Source: Goleter apudmare HA4340-LM2 (lineage in GTDB: Bacteria > Cyanobacteriota > Cyanobacteriia > Cyanobacteriales > Nostocaceae). Taken from it: a stretch of DNA of 64,000 nt. The notes under the pieces are model-generated. The model was not told the DNA's origin, ran no database searches, and was given only the letters and a program-made list of their open reading frames with translations. How positions within the stretch are numbered: the first letter of the stretch is position 1; every line of letters begins with the position of its first letter. The stretch spans positions 186,001-250,000 of the forward strand of contig JAHHHF010000072.1 in assembly GCA_019359495.1 (NCBI GenBank), read 5' to 3'. Both the position numbers and the translations under genes were made by a program. Shown in pieces: positions 35,276 to 45,842 of this stretch.

Positions 35276-35875
35276 ATGATGCAAGTTCTACCCATCCAGA
35301 GTGGTGCTACTACTAAAGAATATTTGCCTCCTGGCAGGCTGATTGTTTTAACCGGCCCTAGTGGAGTCGGTAAAGGTACTTTAATGCGATCGCTATTGCA
35401 GCGTCATCCAGAACTGTACTATTCTGTATCGGTCACAACACGTTCTCCTCGTCCAGGAGAAATTAATGGCAAAAATTATTACTTTATTAGCCGCAGCAAG
35501 TTTGAGCAATTAGTCGCCCAAGGAGAATTCTTGGAGTGGGCAGAATTTGCTGGTAATTATTACGGTACTCCCCGTGAAAGTGTACTCAGTCAAGTTAATT
35601 CTGGCAAGTTGGTAGTGCTAGAAATTGAGCTAGAGGGAGCAAGACAAATTCGCCGTTCTTTCCCTGGCGCTTTAAGTATTTTTATTTTGCCGCCTTCGTT
35701 GGATGAGTTAGAGAAACGGATACGTGGTCGCGCCCAAGACTCGGAAGAAGCGATCGCCCGGCGTCTACATCGTGCCAAAGAAGAAATTCAAGCCGCAGAT
35801 GAGTTTGATATTCAAATCGTTAATGATGATTTTGAAAATGCTTTAAATGCGATCGAAGTAGCGTTATTCGGATAA
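35276..35875 (+). CDS. gmk: Guanylate kinase
   Basis: A 199-residue enzyme phosphorylating GMP to GDP. The P-loop [10 protein letters not shown] is at about residues 28-37, the GMP-binding region includes [19 protein letters not shown], and the C-terminal lid reads [11 protein letters not shown]. Length is typical. The first ATG (35276) is followed at once by another in frame (35279), so one residue is uncertain. It lies downstream of the RemA-like gene and ends with a strong terminator. Confidence 0.95.
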   Translation: MMQVLPIQSGATTKEYLPPGRLIVLTGPSGVGKGTLMRSLLQRHPELYYSVSVTTRSPRPGEINGKNYYFISRSKFEQLVAQGEFLEWAEFAGNYYGTPRESVLSQVNSGKLVVLEIELEGARQIRRSFPGALSIFILPPSLDELEKRIRGRAQDSEEAIARRLHRAKEEIQAADEFDIQIVNDDFENALNAIEVALFG

Positions 35876-35901
35876 TTTAATCTATCTAAAATCACACTAT
35901 A

Positions 35902-35946
35902 GGGCACAAAGTTTCATTCTTTGTGCCCTTGATGATTGTTTTTTTT
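35902..35946 (+). terminator. Intrinsic terminator of gmk
   Basis: GGGCACAAAG (35902-35911) and CTTTGTGCCC (35919-35928) form a 10-bp perfect stem with a 7-base loop, followed within about 10 bases by a run of nine T residues. It lies 27 bases after the gmk stop. Confidence 0.9.
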
Positions 35947-36079
35947 TGAGGACTAAAGTCCTCACTACAAACTGACTAAAAGGAACCACAGACGAATACC
36001 GATAAACTATCGATATTTATCTGTGGTTGAATTTTCCCAAAATTGACTTTTGTAATCTGTCTATCGACTAACGACTAAA

Positions 36080-36598
36080 TTAACCAAATAGACCTTGAAT
36101 TAGTCCCAGATTAACAGTCACAAAGTAAGCTACTACTGCACCACCAATACCACCAATCAAGAAAGCACTGGTAAAGTTATTCCAGCCTTCTTTGGAACTA
36201 AAATCTGCTGGAGGGTTGGGTACAGTTACACTGCTCAACGCTTTGGGAGGATTGCTATTGGTATATATGGCTAAAGCGCCTGTCAGAACCACAACCAAGC
36301 CAATAGCTGCCAATAAGCCAGCTAGGTTAGCATTTGGTGTATCCCGCAGGGGACCTAATTTAGCAAAAGGCCCAAATAGCAAGTAACCATGAGCCGCTCC
36401 AACCTCTATTCCCCGTCTCCCAGGAGCAAGACCTTGGCGATATGCAGGCAAGTTATTAATGAACCACTTGACTACCGGAGAAGAATTAACTGGAGTTTCT
36501 AGATTCCCAATTTGGGGGTCACGCCCTGCGGGAAACACAACCTCCCGATTTCTTGGATCACTGGCGAGATTTTTTGATGCATCTACTGCTTGCGCCAT
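36080..36598 (-). CDS. psaL: Photosystem I subunit XI (PsaL)
   Basis: A 172-residue thylakoid membrane protein that holds photosystem I trimers or tetramers together. The N-terminal stroma-facing region (VVFPAGRDPQIGNLETPVNSSP) and membrane segments (AHGYLLFGPFAKLGPLRDT, LAGLLAAIGLVVVLTGALAIY, FLIGGIGGAVVAYFVTVN) are typical. It lies on the minus strand downstream of psaJ, with 382 bases between, so it probably has its own promoter. No psaI ORF is seen around it. Confidence 0.97.
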   Translation of the reverse strand: MAQAVDASKNLASDPRNREVVFPAGRDPQIGNLETPVNSSPVVKWFINNLPAYRQGLAPGRRGIEVGAAHGYLLFGPFAKLGPLRDTPNANLAGLLAAIGLVVVLTGALAIYTNSNPPKALSSVTVPNPPADFSSKEGWNNFTSAFLIGGIGGAVVAYFVTVNLGLIQGLFG

Positions 36599-36980
36599 AT
36601 TTTATGTTCGCCTCTAAATGTAGAATGGTAGCATTTTTATATTAATAATAATTGCCGCTCAAGAAGCTTTTTAGCAAAGAAGTTTAGAAAAATTAATTAA
36701 GCTAATTTTAGTATGTATGAAACTTGCAAACTGTCAACAGTGTTAGAAGCTTTAAAAGCAATTTTAAAGTTGCTATGAGAGTAATGTTTTCCTTTAACTT
36801 CGTAGATGCTCAATTTGGCTTTGATAGTTTAGTTAGCTCGTAGTCAGGACTTCAGTCCTTGAATATTTCAACACTAAAGTGCTGACCACGAACTTATGAA
36901 ACTAATTTGGACATCTTAATTTAGGTCATACAACCTAAAATAGATGATCCTAGAATCCAGAAAAGTTCTGTCCTACTTAT
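36599..36980. other. psaJ-psaL intergenic region
   Basis: 382 bases without a gene. A GTCAGGACTTCAGTCCTTGA hairpin (near 36843-36862) and the inverted CACTAAAGTGCTGACC motif lie in the middle, of the same kind as GAGGACTAAAGTCCTC near 35947. The psaL promoter and a likely psaJ terminator must be here. Confidence 0.5.
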
Positions 36981-37127
36981 TTATAGGGGGTGGAAAAGTA
37001 GGTCTGGGAAAAAGCGGTTAAATTCAATCAAAATACCTGCTGTGATTGTCAACCAGATGGCAGTGATCACGGGTGCTGTTGAAAGAAATTTAACGAAGTA
37101 GGATGTTGAATCGCCTTTGTCTGCCAT
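36981..37127 (-). CDS. psaJ: Photosystem I subunit IX (PsaJ)
   Basis: A 48-residue single-span thylakoid protein: short polar N-terminus ([15 protein letters not shown]), one helix (about 14-35, [21 protein letters not shown]) and the conserved ending [10 protein letters not shown]. PsaJ sits at the edge of photosystem I and anchors PsaF and chlorophylls. It lies 39 bases downstream of psaF on the same strand, the normal cyanobacterial psaFJ arrangement. The gene is too short for many ORF callers. Confidence 0.96.
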   Translation of the reverse strand: MADKGDSTSYFVKFLSTAPVITAIWLTITAGILIEFNRFFPDLLFHPL

Positions 37128-37166
37128 AAATTTAGTCTCCAAAAGAAGTGAATGACCGCAGTTGAA

Positions 37167-37661
37167 TTAGCGTGGGGAAACGGTGATTTCTGAATCCTTA
37201 GCTGTTAATTCACCCGACAAGAGTTCTTTGACAGCAGCTGCGGGCCAAGCAAAGCCTGTAGCCATGATTGGTAATGCTAAAGCAATATCAATCTGGATTT
37301 CTTTTTGTTCAGAGTCAGATCCCTTTTTGATGGCTTGGAGATAGGCGCGACCTACCCAACCAATCCAACCAGCAATGTAGAGGAAGAGAATGCTGGGAAT
37401 GAGAAAATCACCAGCACGATCAAGGCGACCATCCACAATCAGGTGGGGATAACCCTCAGGCCCGCATAGTGCTTGAGAATAACGCTCAAATCGCTTTTTC
37501 CCGCCTTCGGGATCGGCGGTAGTATTTCGGGCATTTGCTGCCAATTCCTGAAATGCAGGAGTGTCTTTACAGGGTTTTAGATCAGCCCCTAGTGCTTGTG
37601 CTGGGGGGGCAAAATTAAACCAAAGACTAACGGCTAACAGCAAAGCAAACAATCGTCGCAT
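37167..37661 (-). CDS. psaF: Photosystem I subunit III (PsaF)
   Basis: A 164-residue precursor. The signal peptide ([23 protein letters not shown]) directs the N-terminal lumenal domain, which starts [14 protein letters not shown] and has a conserved Cys pair ([16 protein letters not shown]). Membrane segments lie about 85-150 ([19 protein letters not shown]). PsaF contributes to electron donor docking in some species and stabilises PsaJ. The ATG at 37661 is chosen over the upstream frame because AGGA precedes it and the signal peptide then begins at residue 1. psaJ follows after 39 bases. Confidence 0.96.
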   Translation of the reverse strand: MRRLFALLLAVSLWFNFAPPAQALGADLKPCKDTPAFQELAANARNTTADPEGGKKRFERYSQALCGPEGYPHLIVDGRLDRAGDFLIPSILFLYIAGWIGWVGRAYLQAIKKGSDSEQKEIQIDIALALPIMATGFAWPAAAVKELLSGELTAKDSEITVSPR

Positions 37662-37944
37662 GGAGTTGTTTCCTTTTATTACAAAACAAGAAGTTTCTTG
37701 TACAAAACGAAGCGGCTTGTACAATCTTTAATTTGCATAACTAGCATGTCATCATACTCTTGGCTGGGAACCGAGTAAAGTTTAAGTAAATAAAAGTTAA
37801 AGCTTCTCAACCAATTCCCCCATACGGTTCTAAGTTCCCAATGGTAAGTATTAAGAATTGTTTTGGTAGTGTGGTAGAGAAGGCTATATTATGCACCCAC
37901 TATTTCAGAACTCAGAACCAATAACTCAGCACTCAGCACTGACC

Positions 37945-38991
37945 ATGACAACCGTTTTAGCAATCGAGACTAGCTGTGATGAAACTGCCGTAGCAATTGT
38001 TAACAATCGTCAAGTTTACAGCAGTATTATTGCCTCACAAATTCCCATCCATCAACAATATGGTGGGGTAGTACCAGAGGTGGCTTCCCGCCAACATTTA
38101 GAAACACTTAATGAGGCGATCGCCCAGGCTTTAGCAAAAAGCCAACTAGACTGGGGGCAAATTGATGGCATAGCCGCCACTTGCGCCCCTGGACTTGTAG
38201 GAGCGCTGTTAGTGGGTTTAACTGCTGCCAAAACCCTAGCGATGGTACATAAAAAGCCATTTTTGGGAATTCATCATCTCGAAGGTCACATTTACGCAAC
38301 TTACTTGAGTGAACCAAGTTTAAATCCCCCTTTTCTTAGCTTACTAGTTTCAGGCGGACATACAAGCTTGATTTACGTCAAGGAGTGTGGTAATTACGAA
38401 ACCCTAGGTGAAACCCGTGATGATGCAGCTGGAGAAGCCTTTGATAAAGTAGCGCGGCTGCTAAAACTGGGTTATCCTGGCGGTCCAGTCATTGATAAGT
38501 TAGCACAGCAGGGGAATCCCCAAGCCTTCACGCTGCCAGAAGGGAAAGTTTCTCTACCTGGTGGGGGATATCATCGCTACGATAATAGCTTCAGTGGGTT
38601 AAAGACTGCCGTGCTACGTTTAGTGCAGCAGTTAGAAAAAGAACACAGGGAAGTCCCAATAGCAGACGTAGCTGCCAGCTTTCAAGAAACTGTAGCGCGA
38701 TCGCTGACCAAAAGAGCGATCGTCTGTGCCCTTGATTATGGTCTAGATACAATCGCCGTTGGTGGAGGTGTAGCGGCTAATAGTGGTCTGAGAAAAAATT
38801 TACAAGCAGCAGCAAGTCAACATAATCTGCGTGTCCTATTTCCCCCCCTGAAATACTGTACCGACAACGCTGCCATGATTGCCTGTGCTGCTGCTAACCA
38901 TCTCTCCCTCGGCCATATATCCCCCCTCACCCTTGGCGTAGAATCTAGGCTATCGCTCACCCAGGTGATGAATTTGTATCAATGGGAATAG
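37945..38991 (+). CDS. tsaD: tRNA N6-threonylcarbamoyladenosine transferase TsaD
   Basis: A 348-residue enzyme transferring threonylcarbamoyl to A37 of ANN-decoding tRNAs. The ASKHA motifs are intact: AIETSCDET (6-14) at the N-terminus, metal ligands in HHLEGH (His111 and His115), SGGHTSL and [10 protein letters not shown] near the end. The ATG at 37945 is preferred; the in-frame upstream codons are repeat sequence (CAGCACT type). The partner gene tsaC lies about 6 kb downstream in this window. Upstream, psaF is divergent. Confidence 0.95.
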   Translation: MTTVLAIETSCDETAVAIVNNRQVYSSIIASQIPIHQQYGGVVPEVASRQHLETLNEAIAQALAKSQLDWGQIDGIAATCAPGLVGALLVGLTAAKTLAMVHKKPFLGIHHLEGHIYATYLSEPSLNPPFLSLLVSGGHTSLIYVKECGNYETLGETRDDAAGEAFDKVARLLKLGYPGGPVIDKLAQQGNPQAFTLPEGKVSLPGGGYHRYDNSFSGLKTAVLRLVQQLEKEHREVPIADVAASFQETVARSLTKRAIVCALDYGLDTIAVGGGVAANSGLRKNLQAAASQHNLRVLFPPLKYCTDNAAMIACAAANHLSLGHISPLTLGVESRLSLTQVMNLYQWE

Positions 38992-38995
38992 GGGA

Positions 38996-39110
38996 GCCAC
39001 TGCGTTGCGGAAAGAAGTTGCCGGGGAGATGTTCTTTCCGGCAAACTTCGGGAGGTTCCCCGGAGACGCTCCGCTTCGTTGTAGCAAGTGGCGTCATTGG
39101 GCATTGGACA
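38996..39110. repeat. Dispersed repeat after tsaD
   Basis: Contains GTTGCCGGGGAGATGTTCTT and an inverted CCGGCAAACTTCGGGAGGT, then GTAGCAAGTGGCGTCATTGGG as in other intergenic repeats here. It separates tsaD from the convergent hydrolase gene. Confidence 0.5.
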
Positions 39111-39140
39111 GAATAACAAACAACAAATGACAAATAACCC

Positions 39141-40049
39141 TTAACAACTAACAATTGACCGAATATTACTAGCAACTGCATCAGGTTGCTCTAACATTGC
39201 CAAGTGACCACAGTCAGGAATTTCAATTACATTATCCCCAGAGTATTGGAACAGTCGGTGAAAGCTCGCTAAATGACGGACATACTTGGGTTCCATAACT
39301 TTATCTTGAGTACCAGCCAAAAAATAAACTGGCTGCTGTAGTTGGGATACCAACTGGGGTAAATGATTAATTTCTTCTTCAGTAGTGGAGTCTAGGAGAG
39401 TTCCTAGAGCAGCTTCTGGGTCAGCTATTACAAAATCAATGACTCGCTGACGCGCCCAATAGCGATCCAAGGGACGAACCACACTAGCTCTGGTAAACAG
39501 CAAATCAATCAGAGGTATTTGAGACAGCCAGCGAGGACGCATTTGCAAAAACCGTTGGCCTGCGGAACGAAACTGCTCAAAAGCTTCTTTGAGATAAATC
39601 CCACCACCCGCATTGATACAAATGACTCCCTTAACCAAATCAGGCATCTGAGCCGCCGCCCAGAGGCCAATTGTACCTCCCAATGAGTGACCAATTAGCC
39701 AAGCACTAGTAATATTCAATTGTTGTAAGAGAACAACTAAATCCTGGGCATAAGCAGCTGGTGTGAAAGGAGAATCAAGAGGTGAGCTAATTGTGGGACT
39801 ATAAGTAGAACTTAAGCCCACAGAAATTTGTGCCTGATTAAAATCGGTTTCTGGTTGGGACTGAGATTCACCAAAACCCCTCAAATCATAAGATAGGCAC
39901 TGTAAATCTATTGACAAACGGGAAATCACAGGTTGCCAGTATCCACGGCTATTGAGCCAACCGTGGATAAAAACTAAAGCATGGGGATAGGAGGTGGGAG
40001 CCGTTAGCTCATAAGCGTGTGGAACGCCTAAGATTTCGATGGTTGCCAT
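39141..40049 (-). CDS. Alpha/beta hydrolase
   Basis: A 302-residue alpha/beta-fold hydrolase. The nucleophile elbow GHSLGG (about residues 119-124), the acid near LAGTQDKV and the His near DCGHLAMLEQP form a full triad. The oxyanion strand HGWLNSRGYW is near the start. A cap of about 60 helical residues (155-215) lies over the active site. Substrate is not predictable; such enzymes include esterases, lactonases and prenyl-ester hydrolases. No signal peptide, so cytoplasmic. It is downstream of, and on the same strand as, the ACT-domain gene with about 110 bases between. Confidence 0.85.
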   Translation of the reverse strand: MATIEILGVPHAYELTAPTSYPHALVFIHGWLNSRGYWQPVISRLSIDLQCLSYDLRGFGESQSQPETDFNQAQISVGLSSTYSPTISSPLDSPFTPAAYAQDLVVLLQQLNITSAWLIGHSLGGTIGLWAAAQMPDLVKGVICINAGGGIYLKEAFEQFRSAGQRFLQMRPRWLSQIPLIDLLFTRASVVRPLDRYWARQRVIDFVIADPEAALGTLLDSTTEEEINHLPQLVSQLQQPVYFLAGTQDKVMEPKYVRHLASFHRLFQYSGDNVIEIPDCGHLAMLEQPDAVASNIRSIVSC

Positions 40050-40160
40050 ACCTAATATCGTACCCCTAACGGTGGGTACGACTAAATACAGTTAGGAGTT
40101 GGGAATGAGGCATAGAGTATAATCGCGTCTCCTAACCCTGGACTCTGGCAAATCTCACAC

Positions 40161-40880
40161 TTACTTGCCCAATAATCTCTGTCGCACCCCTTCAGCAATT
40201 TTGTGTCCCAGATACTCAGGAATCAAACTTTCATTTGGCCCTAATAGATAGAGAATTAGCCGTGTGCGTCCTCGCCAAACCAGCAAATTGGCATTGACTA
40301 CCAGCAGGTCTTCCTGCCAGATAGCGTACATCACTTTGTAAAATAATCCCGGTTGATTATCGGCTTCAATAACTAGAGCGGGGAGATGAAAAACCGGATC
40401 GACGTAGAACTCTGTCTGTACTTGTTCTAAGCCAGTATCCAGGTTGAATTCCACTGCTAACATTTCTTCTACCTCAAATCGCCCTCCTAATGCCTCACGA
40501 ATGGCACGACAGACATTATCAGCAGTTTTATCAGTTAAGGCTTTGCTGCCACGAGACACCAACAATTTAATAAAAACTAACATTGGTGGTCGGATCTGCC
40601 CATAGAGACTCAGACCGTGGATAGTTAGTCCATAGGCAGCCAGCACACCAAAAATATCACTGAGAAGAAAAGACTGGTTGCGGTAGGCAAAATGCAGCGC
40701 ACTTTTGCTACCTTCAGGTTTTAGCTCGATCACAGCGCGTCTGGTTTTATAGAGACGGTAGGCTAGCCGTAAATTTTGCAGTTGAATCTCACTGCTCACA
40801 AATTGCTCATAAAACTGGGGAAACGCTCGATTAAAGCGCTTTAGGAGTTCCAGTGTCGAAGATTTTAGACCAGAAGCCAT
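40161..40880 (-). CDS. Orphan protein with GlnD-like tandem ACT domains
   Basis: A 239-residue soluble protein. Two ACT-type modules are visible: one near residues 70-130 (SFLLSDIFGVLAAYGLTIHGLSLYG) and one near 165-235 (PALVIEADNQPGLFYKVMYAIWQEDLLVVNANLLVWRG). The second closely resembles the C-terminal ACT of PII uridylyltransferase GlnD. The nucleotidyltransferase and HD domains of GlnD are absent, so it cannot uridylylate PII. It may be a stand-alone amino-acid sensor. The name is a structural description, not a proven role. Confidence 0.7.
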   Translation of the reverse strand: MASGLKSSTLELLKRFNRAFPQFYEQFVSSEIQLQNLRLAYRLYKTRRAVIELKPEGSKSALHFAYRNQSFLLSDIFGVLAAYGLTIHGLSLYGQIRPPMLVFIKLLVSRGSKALTDKTADNVCRAIREALGGRFEVEEMLAVEFNLDTGLEQVQTEFYVDPVFHLPALVIEADNQPGLFYKVMYAIWQEDLLVVNANLLVWRGRTRLILYLLGPNESLIPEYLGHKIAEGVRQRLLGK

Positions 40881-41814
<934 letters not shown>

Positions 41815-42112
41815 ATCTTCAAAATCAATAAAATATCTCGACTGTAAAAGTAAATTTAATTTGCTGCGGTCTAGAGCCTTGGGCAAGAGACGAAAAAATG
41901 TCTGTAATCTAATCATGAGCTTAGTTTTATGAGCATTTGTAGTATCAGAATTAAACTAAATTTTTCTTTGTTGATGGCGAGCTAACTTAACAAAAAGTTG
42001 TTGAGTTATGTTATAGTGGTACATGTGTCGCACAAAAATCTAATTTTTACTGGTTGTCTGGTTTGTAAGATCAGAGTTAAGTCCAAAACCAGATGGAATA
42101 GATTACTTTAAA

Positions 42113-42186
42113 CGGGATGTAGCGCAGCTTGGTAGCGCGCCTGCTTTGGGAGCAGGATGCCGCAGGTTCAAATCCTGTCATCCCGA
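42113..42186 (+). tRNA. tRNA-Pro (anticodon UGG)
   Basis: Cloverleaf: acceptor CGGGATG pairs with CATCCCG (42113-42119 and 42179-42185), anticodon arm CCTGC-TTTGGGA-GCAGG with anticodon TGG, T arm around GGTTCAAATCC, discriminator A at 42186. CCA is not encoded. Length 74 bases. Confidence 0.95.
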
Positions 42187-42203
42187 TTTAATATTGCTAA
42201 ACT

Positions 42204-42241
42204 AAAAAACCCCAGACCTAGTAGCAGGTTTAGGGTTTTTT
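42204..42241 (+). terminator. Terminator after tRNA-Pro
   Basis: AAAACCC and GGGTTTT arms, with ACCT/AGGT inside, followed by a T run, 18 bases after the tRNA. Typical intrinsic terminator. Confidence 0.8.
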
Positions 42242-42937
42242 ATATGCCCAATAAAAAATCCAACCACGCTTCGGCAAGCTCAGGGCATCATAGTGACCGC
42301 AAGGAGGATGGAGTTTCCCGTAGCTTTCAATGAACTGGAACGATTGACCATCAATTGCGTCAGTTATAGCTAGAAAAGATAATCAAATGGCCTTTATAGC
42401 TTCATTGAGTGGAAAAGTTCTTCGTCACTGGAAAGCAAGATATCAAAAATATCTACGGCATTGTGCAGTAAGTAGCAAAAAGAGCTTGAGGAGAGTTAAT
42501 AGCTAAAGACTACACCACAAGCTGGGATGTATTGAAACCTTTGGGTTATCAAGAGGAGTCGGCGCTGTAGGAGGAGTCTCACTGCGCTAGTATTAGCTAG
42601 GCGTTAGCGAAGTAAAAGTTTCCGCAGTTCTTTGACTTTGAGGCGTCCGGTGAACACAAGGCCATTAATCTCAGGGTAGCAAGCGGTATATTTTCACGGA
42701 AGGCTGACTCCTCTTGATAGGCTTAATAGGAAAACATGTAACTTAAAAATGCAGTAGTATGGCAATTTTAAATGGTTGGGACTAAATCACCTGTTGAGCA
42801 GTGACTATGACAATTCAACAACCACCATGATTTTGTCACATCCGAAATGGATTGCTATATAACTAAAACAAGTTGGTGTTGTACAGATCCAACTGTTTGT
42901 CTGACTTAATTGACTTTTATTGATGCGAGGAGCAGTC
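42242..42937. other. Gene-poor stretch between tRNA-Pro and tic22 with decayed coding fragments
   Basis: No intact gene. On the minus strand short open pieces end in stops: one of about 33 codons ending DILLSSDEELFHSMKL and one of 25 codons ending ELRKLLLR. Both look like relics of dead genes. An inverted-repeat element lies at 42547-42719 (separate entry). The tic22 promoter should be close to the right end. Confidence 0.5.
42547..42719. repeat. 173-base element bounded by 14-bp inverted repeats
   Basis: TATCAAGAGGAGTC (42547-42560) and GACTCCTCTTGATA (42706-42719) are perfect inverted repeats. The inside contains a decayed open frame on the minus strand. Size and termini resemble a small non-autonomous element, but no target-site duplication was recognised. 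Confidence 0.45.
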
Positions 42938-43771
42938 ATGAAATCATTGGTTCGCTGGGGCGCAACATTAGGTTTAGTTGGAACTACTTTACTGGGAACA
43001 GTATTTGCAGGCAGTTTACCGGTGTTGGCATTGCCAGAACAACAAATCAAAGAAAAATTAGACTCTGTACCCGTTTACTTGATCACTAACGACAAAGGTT
43101 TACCCTTAAGTCGGACATTGCCAGAGGCGCAAAACGGTCAAAAAAGTGGTGGTTCTGTCACAGGAGTTTATTTGAGTCGGCAAGAGGCTCAGACCTTTAT
43201 CAATCAGCTGCGGAATGCCAAAGGCAAAGACCCAAAAATAGATGAAATAGCCAAAAACCTCCAGGTAACAGCTGTCCCTCTAGGGGTAATTTATCAACAA
43301 TTACAACAAACCAAAAACCAAGCAGAACGGTTGTTATTTGCCTTTAAACCTGTAGATAAGGAGATTCAAGGGGCGTTGGAGTTACTGCGTGCGAGTGGGC
43401 AAAAGGTAGATGAGTTTAAGAGCGTGCCTGTTTTTGCGGTCAGATTTGCACCAGATCAGGGTTATGTGCCGATTCAAATGACAACTGACAAACAGCAATT
43501 AATTCCTCTATTTTTGAGTAAGCAAGATGCACAAGGTTTATTGAGTCAGGTCAAGCCAAAGCATCCCAAAGCTGATATTCAAGTTATAGACGTGGACGGA
43601 GTCATTAAAACCTTACAAGATAAAAACGATAGTTGGCTTAACCAAGTTGTTTTAGTACCATCCCCAGAGTCAAGAGAGTATATCAAGACTCTACCTGTAG
43701 AGAACGCGCCTAAAACTCCAGCCGCAGCCCCCAATCGGAACACACAGCCTGCGAAGCCCAAACCACGTTAA
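42938..43771 (+). CDS. tic22: Tic22-family protein
   Basis: A 277-residue exported protein with a signal peptide (WGATLGLVGTTLLGTVFAGSLPVLA, cleavage near residue 32) and a Tic22-like domain of two similar halves (VPVYLITNDKGLPL and VPVFAVRFAPDQGYVPI, each followed by VYLSRQEAQTFI or PLFLSKQDAQGLL). The homologous halves agree with the pseudo-symmetric Tic22 fold. In Anabaena, Tic22 (alr0114, recalled) is needed for outer-membrane biogenesis. GAGGAG at 42927-42932 supports the ATG at 42938. The C-terminal Pro/Lys/Asn-rich tail is disordered. Confidence 0.9.
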   Translation: MKSLVRWGATLGLVGTTLLGTVFAGSLPVLALPEQQIKEKLDSVPVYLITNDKGLPLSRTLPEAQNGQKSGGSVTGVYLSRQEAQTFINQLRNAKGKDPKIDEIAKNLQVTAVPLGVIYQQLQQTKNQAERLLFAFKPVDKEIQGALELLRASGQKVDEFKSVPVFAVRFAPDQGYVPIQMTTDKQQLIPLFLSKQDAQGLLSQVKPKHPKADIQVIDVDGVIKTLQDKNDSWLNQVVLVPSPESREYIKTLPVENAPKTPAAAPNRNTQPAKPKPR

Positions 43772-43937
43772 AGTCATTCGTTAATGAATAGTTCCCTCTA
43801 GGAAGGCTCCGCCTACATGACATAATTCGTAATTCAAGACGGTTATTTTAGGGGAAAGCTTTGCCTACAAGCAGGAATCGAGACCGAGATAGGTAAGAGG
43901 AAAACCCAAAAATTCAGAATTACGAATTAATGAAGGC

Positions 43938-44882
43938 ATGATGGATCAACAGCTAAAAGTAGTTTCTGGGTTACAACTTTGGCAGTGGCGTCAGGGAGCA
44001 ATCCAAGCGGCGATGCTTATGGCGGGCTGCACCTACGCTACTGATGTACCATCAACAGAGGTAGATTGGTTACTCCTGGAGGTGACTAGTTTAGACCGCT
44101 TGGCACTGCGTTTAGAATCTTATAAAGATTCGCCTCAGATACAACTGAAGTTATCTTTAGAAGACTTAGAAAAACTGTGGCAGCGACGATTACATGACCG
44201 CTTGCCAGTGCAGTATATTGCGGGTGTAACACCTTGGCGGCAATTTAAAATCGCCGTGTCAAGTGCAGTTTTAATTCCCAGACCAGAAACAGAATACTTG
44301 ATTGATTTAGCTGTAGTAGCCGCTATTAGCAGTGGAGCCAACCCACCTTTACAGCCAGGACACTGGGTAGACTTGGGGACTGGTAGTGGAGCGATCGCTC
44401 TGGGACTAGCAGATGTATTTCCTGAGTCTACAATTCACGCTGTTGATTACAGTCAAAAAGCTTTGGCGATCGCACAGGCAAACGCTGAGAACTTAGGTTT
44501 TACTGACCGGGTGCGATTTTATCAAGGTTCCTGGTGGGAGCCATTGGCATCCCTCAAAGGTCAATTTAGTGGTATGGTATCGAATCCGCCTTATATCCCC
44601 ACCAGTACCTTGCCCACCTTACAACCAGAAGTATTTCACCATGAACCACATTTAGCCCTGGACGGTGGTGCTGATGGTTTAGATTACATCCGCCATTTGA
44701 TTGCAATTTCCCCCAATTATTTGCGACCTGGTGGTGTCTGGCTGATTGAGATGATGGCAGGACAGGCAGATACCGTCCGAGAAATGTTGCAAAATCAAGG
44801 TAGTTATGACAACATTCAAATTCATGCTGATTTAGCTGGGATTGAACGCTTTGCTGTTGCTTGTATCAGAAGTAACGAGTAG
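43938..44882 (+). CDS. prmC: Release-factor glutamine methyltransferase PrmC
   Basis: A 314-residue SAM methyltransferase methylating the GGQ Gln of release factors. The N-terminal helical domain (about 1-105) binds the release factor, followed by a SAM-binding motif (DLGTGSGAIALGLA) and catalytic NPPY (VSNPPYIP, about residue 215). Length is slightly over the usual 280-290. Two ATGs (43938, 43941) are in frame. tsaC follows on the same strand after about 145 bases. Confidence 0.93.
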   Translation: MMDQQLKVVSGLQLWQWRQGAIQAAMLMAGCTYATDVPSTEVDWLLLEVTSLDRLALRLESYKDSPQIQLKLSLEDLEKLWQRRLHDRLPVQYIAGVTPWRQFKIAVSSAVLIPRPETEYLIDLAVVAAISSGANPPLQPGHWVDLGTGSGAIALGLADVFPESTIHAVDYSQKALAIAQANAENLGFTDRVRFYQGSWWEPLASLKGQFSGMVSNPPYIPTSTLPTLQPEVFHHEPHLALDGGADGLDYIRHLIAISPNYLRPGGVWLIEMMAGQADTVREMLQNQGSYDNIQIHADLAGIERFAVACIRSNE

Positions 44883-45027
44883 AAAGCACCAAATCCAAAG
44901 TTAAAAAAATCAGCTAACTTTTTCCATACCCCCTGTGGGTGTGGTTTTTTATCTTTATCTATCACACCAGTAGAGACTATGCCTGTCCACATCTCTACTG
45001 ATAAATTTCTTGACTGCGTAATCAATC

Positions 45028-45618
45028 ATGACACCAGTTACCACAGAAGCCCTCGTAGCAGGAGCATGTGCTGGCTCCTTGGTCAGCTTTCCCACGGATA
45101 CTGTGCCTGCACTAGCTGCTTTACCAGAAAAAGCGGCATTAATTTTTGCTGCTAAACAACGCAGTCAGGATAAACCTTTGATTTTGATGGCAGCTAGATG
45201 CTTGGATTTGTGGCCTTATGTCAAAGGCAGTGATATAGAGTATCAAATTTGGCGAGAAGTGGCAGAAAAATATTGGCCGGGAGCGCTAACATTAATATTA
45301 CCAGCATCACCACTAGTGCCAAAAGTAATGAATCCTACTGATCCCACGACAATTGGTATCAGAGTTCCAGCGAGTGCGATCGCTCAAACTATTTTGGCCC
45401 AAACAGGCCCGCTTGCTACTACTAGCGCCAATTTTTCTGGTCAGCCTCCCTTACAGACAATGACAGAAATTGAGACGCAGTTTCCTGGGGTTTTGACTCT
45501 GAGCGCATCACAATCTCAAGGAGAGATATCAGGGATGGGCATACCTTCTACGGTTGCCAAATGGACGGGGACGAATTGGCAAATTTTGCGACAGGGTGCT
45601 ATCAAGTTAAATTTTTAG
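45028..45618 (+). CDS. tsaC: Threonylcarbamoyl-AMP synthase (TsaC/YrdC/Sua5 family)
   Basis: A 196-residue protein of the YrdC fold that makes threonylcarbamoyl-AMP, used with TsaD for tRNA A37 modification. Conserved parts: SFPTDTVPALAAL (near residue 20), AKQRSQDKPL (Lys/Arg substrate site), and ATTSANFSGQPP (about 132). No C-terminal Sua5 domain is present, so it is a short TsaC type. It lies with prmC and near tsaD, all acting on the translation apparatus. Confidence 0.93.
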   Translation: MTPVTTEALVAGACAGSLVSFPTDTVPALAALPEKAALIFAAKQRSQDKPLILMAARCLDLWPYVKGSDIEYQIWREVAEKYWPGALTLILPASPLVPKVMNPTDPTTIGIRVPASAIAQTILAQTGPLATTSANFSGQPPLQTMTEIETQFPGVLTLSASQSQGEISGMGIPSTVAKWTGTNWQILRQGAIKLNF

Positions 45619-45842
45619 CCTAGAAAAATTCAGTAGCTATAATATTGTTCTCTTGGTGTGTATTTTGTTTCTGGTGACACCGGGCTGGTTTGCTGTTTCT
45701 GTTTTACCTGTGGGCAAAACCCTAGGCCTCTAAGAGGTACGAAACAGAAAAATTTTAATTACGTCCACGAACTTTATGGGCTGGGAAATCCAGAAGTTGA
45801 TTTTGCAGCATTGTGATCAATGAAAAAGTTAATATTTGCTAA

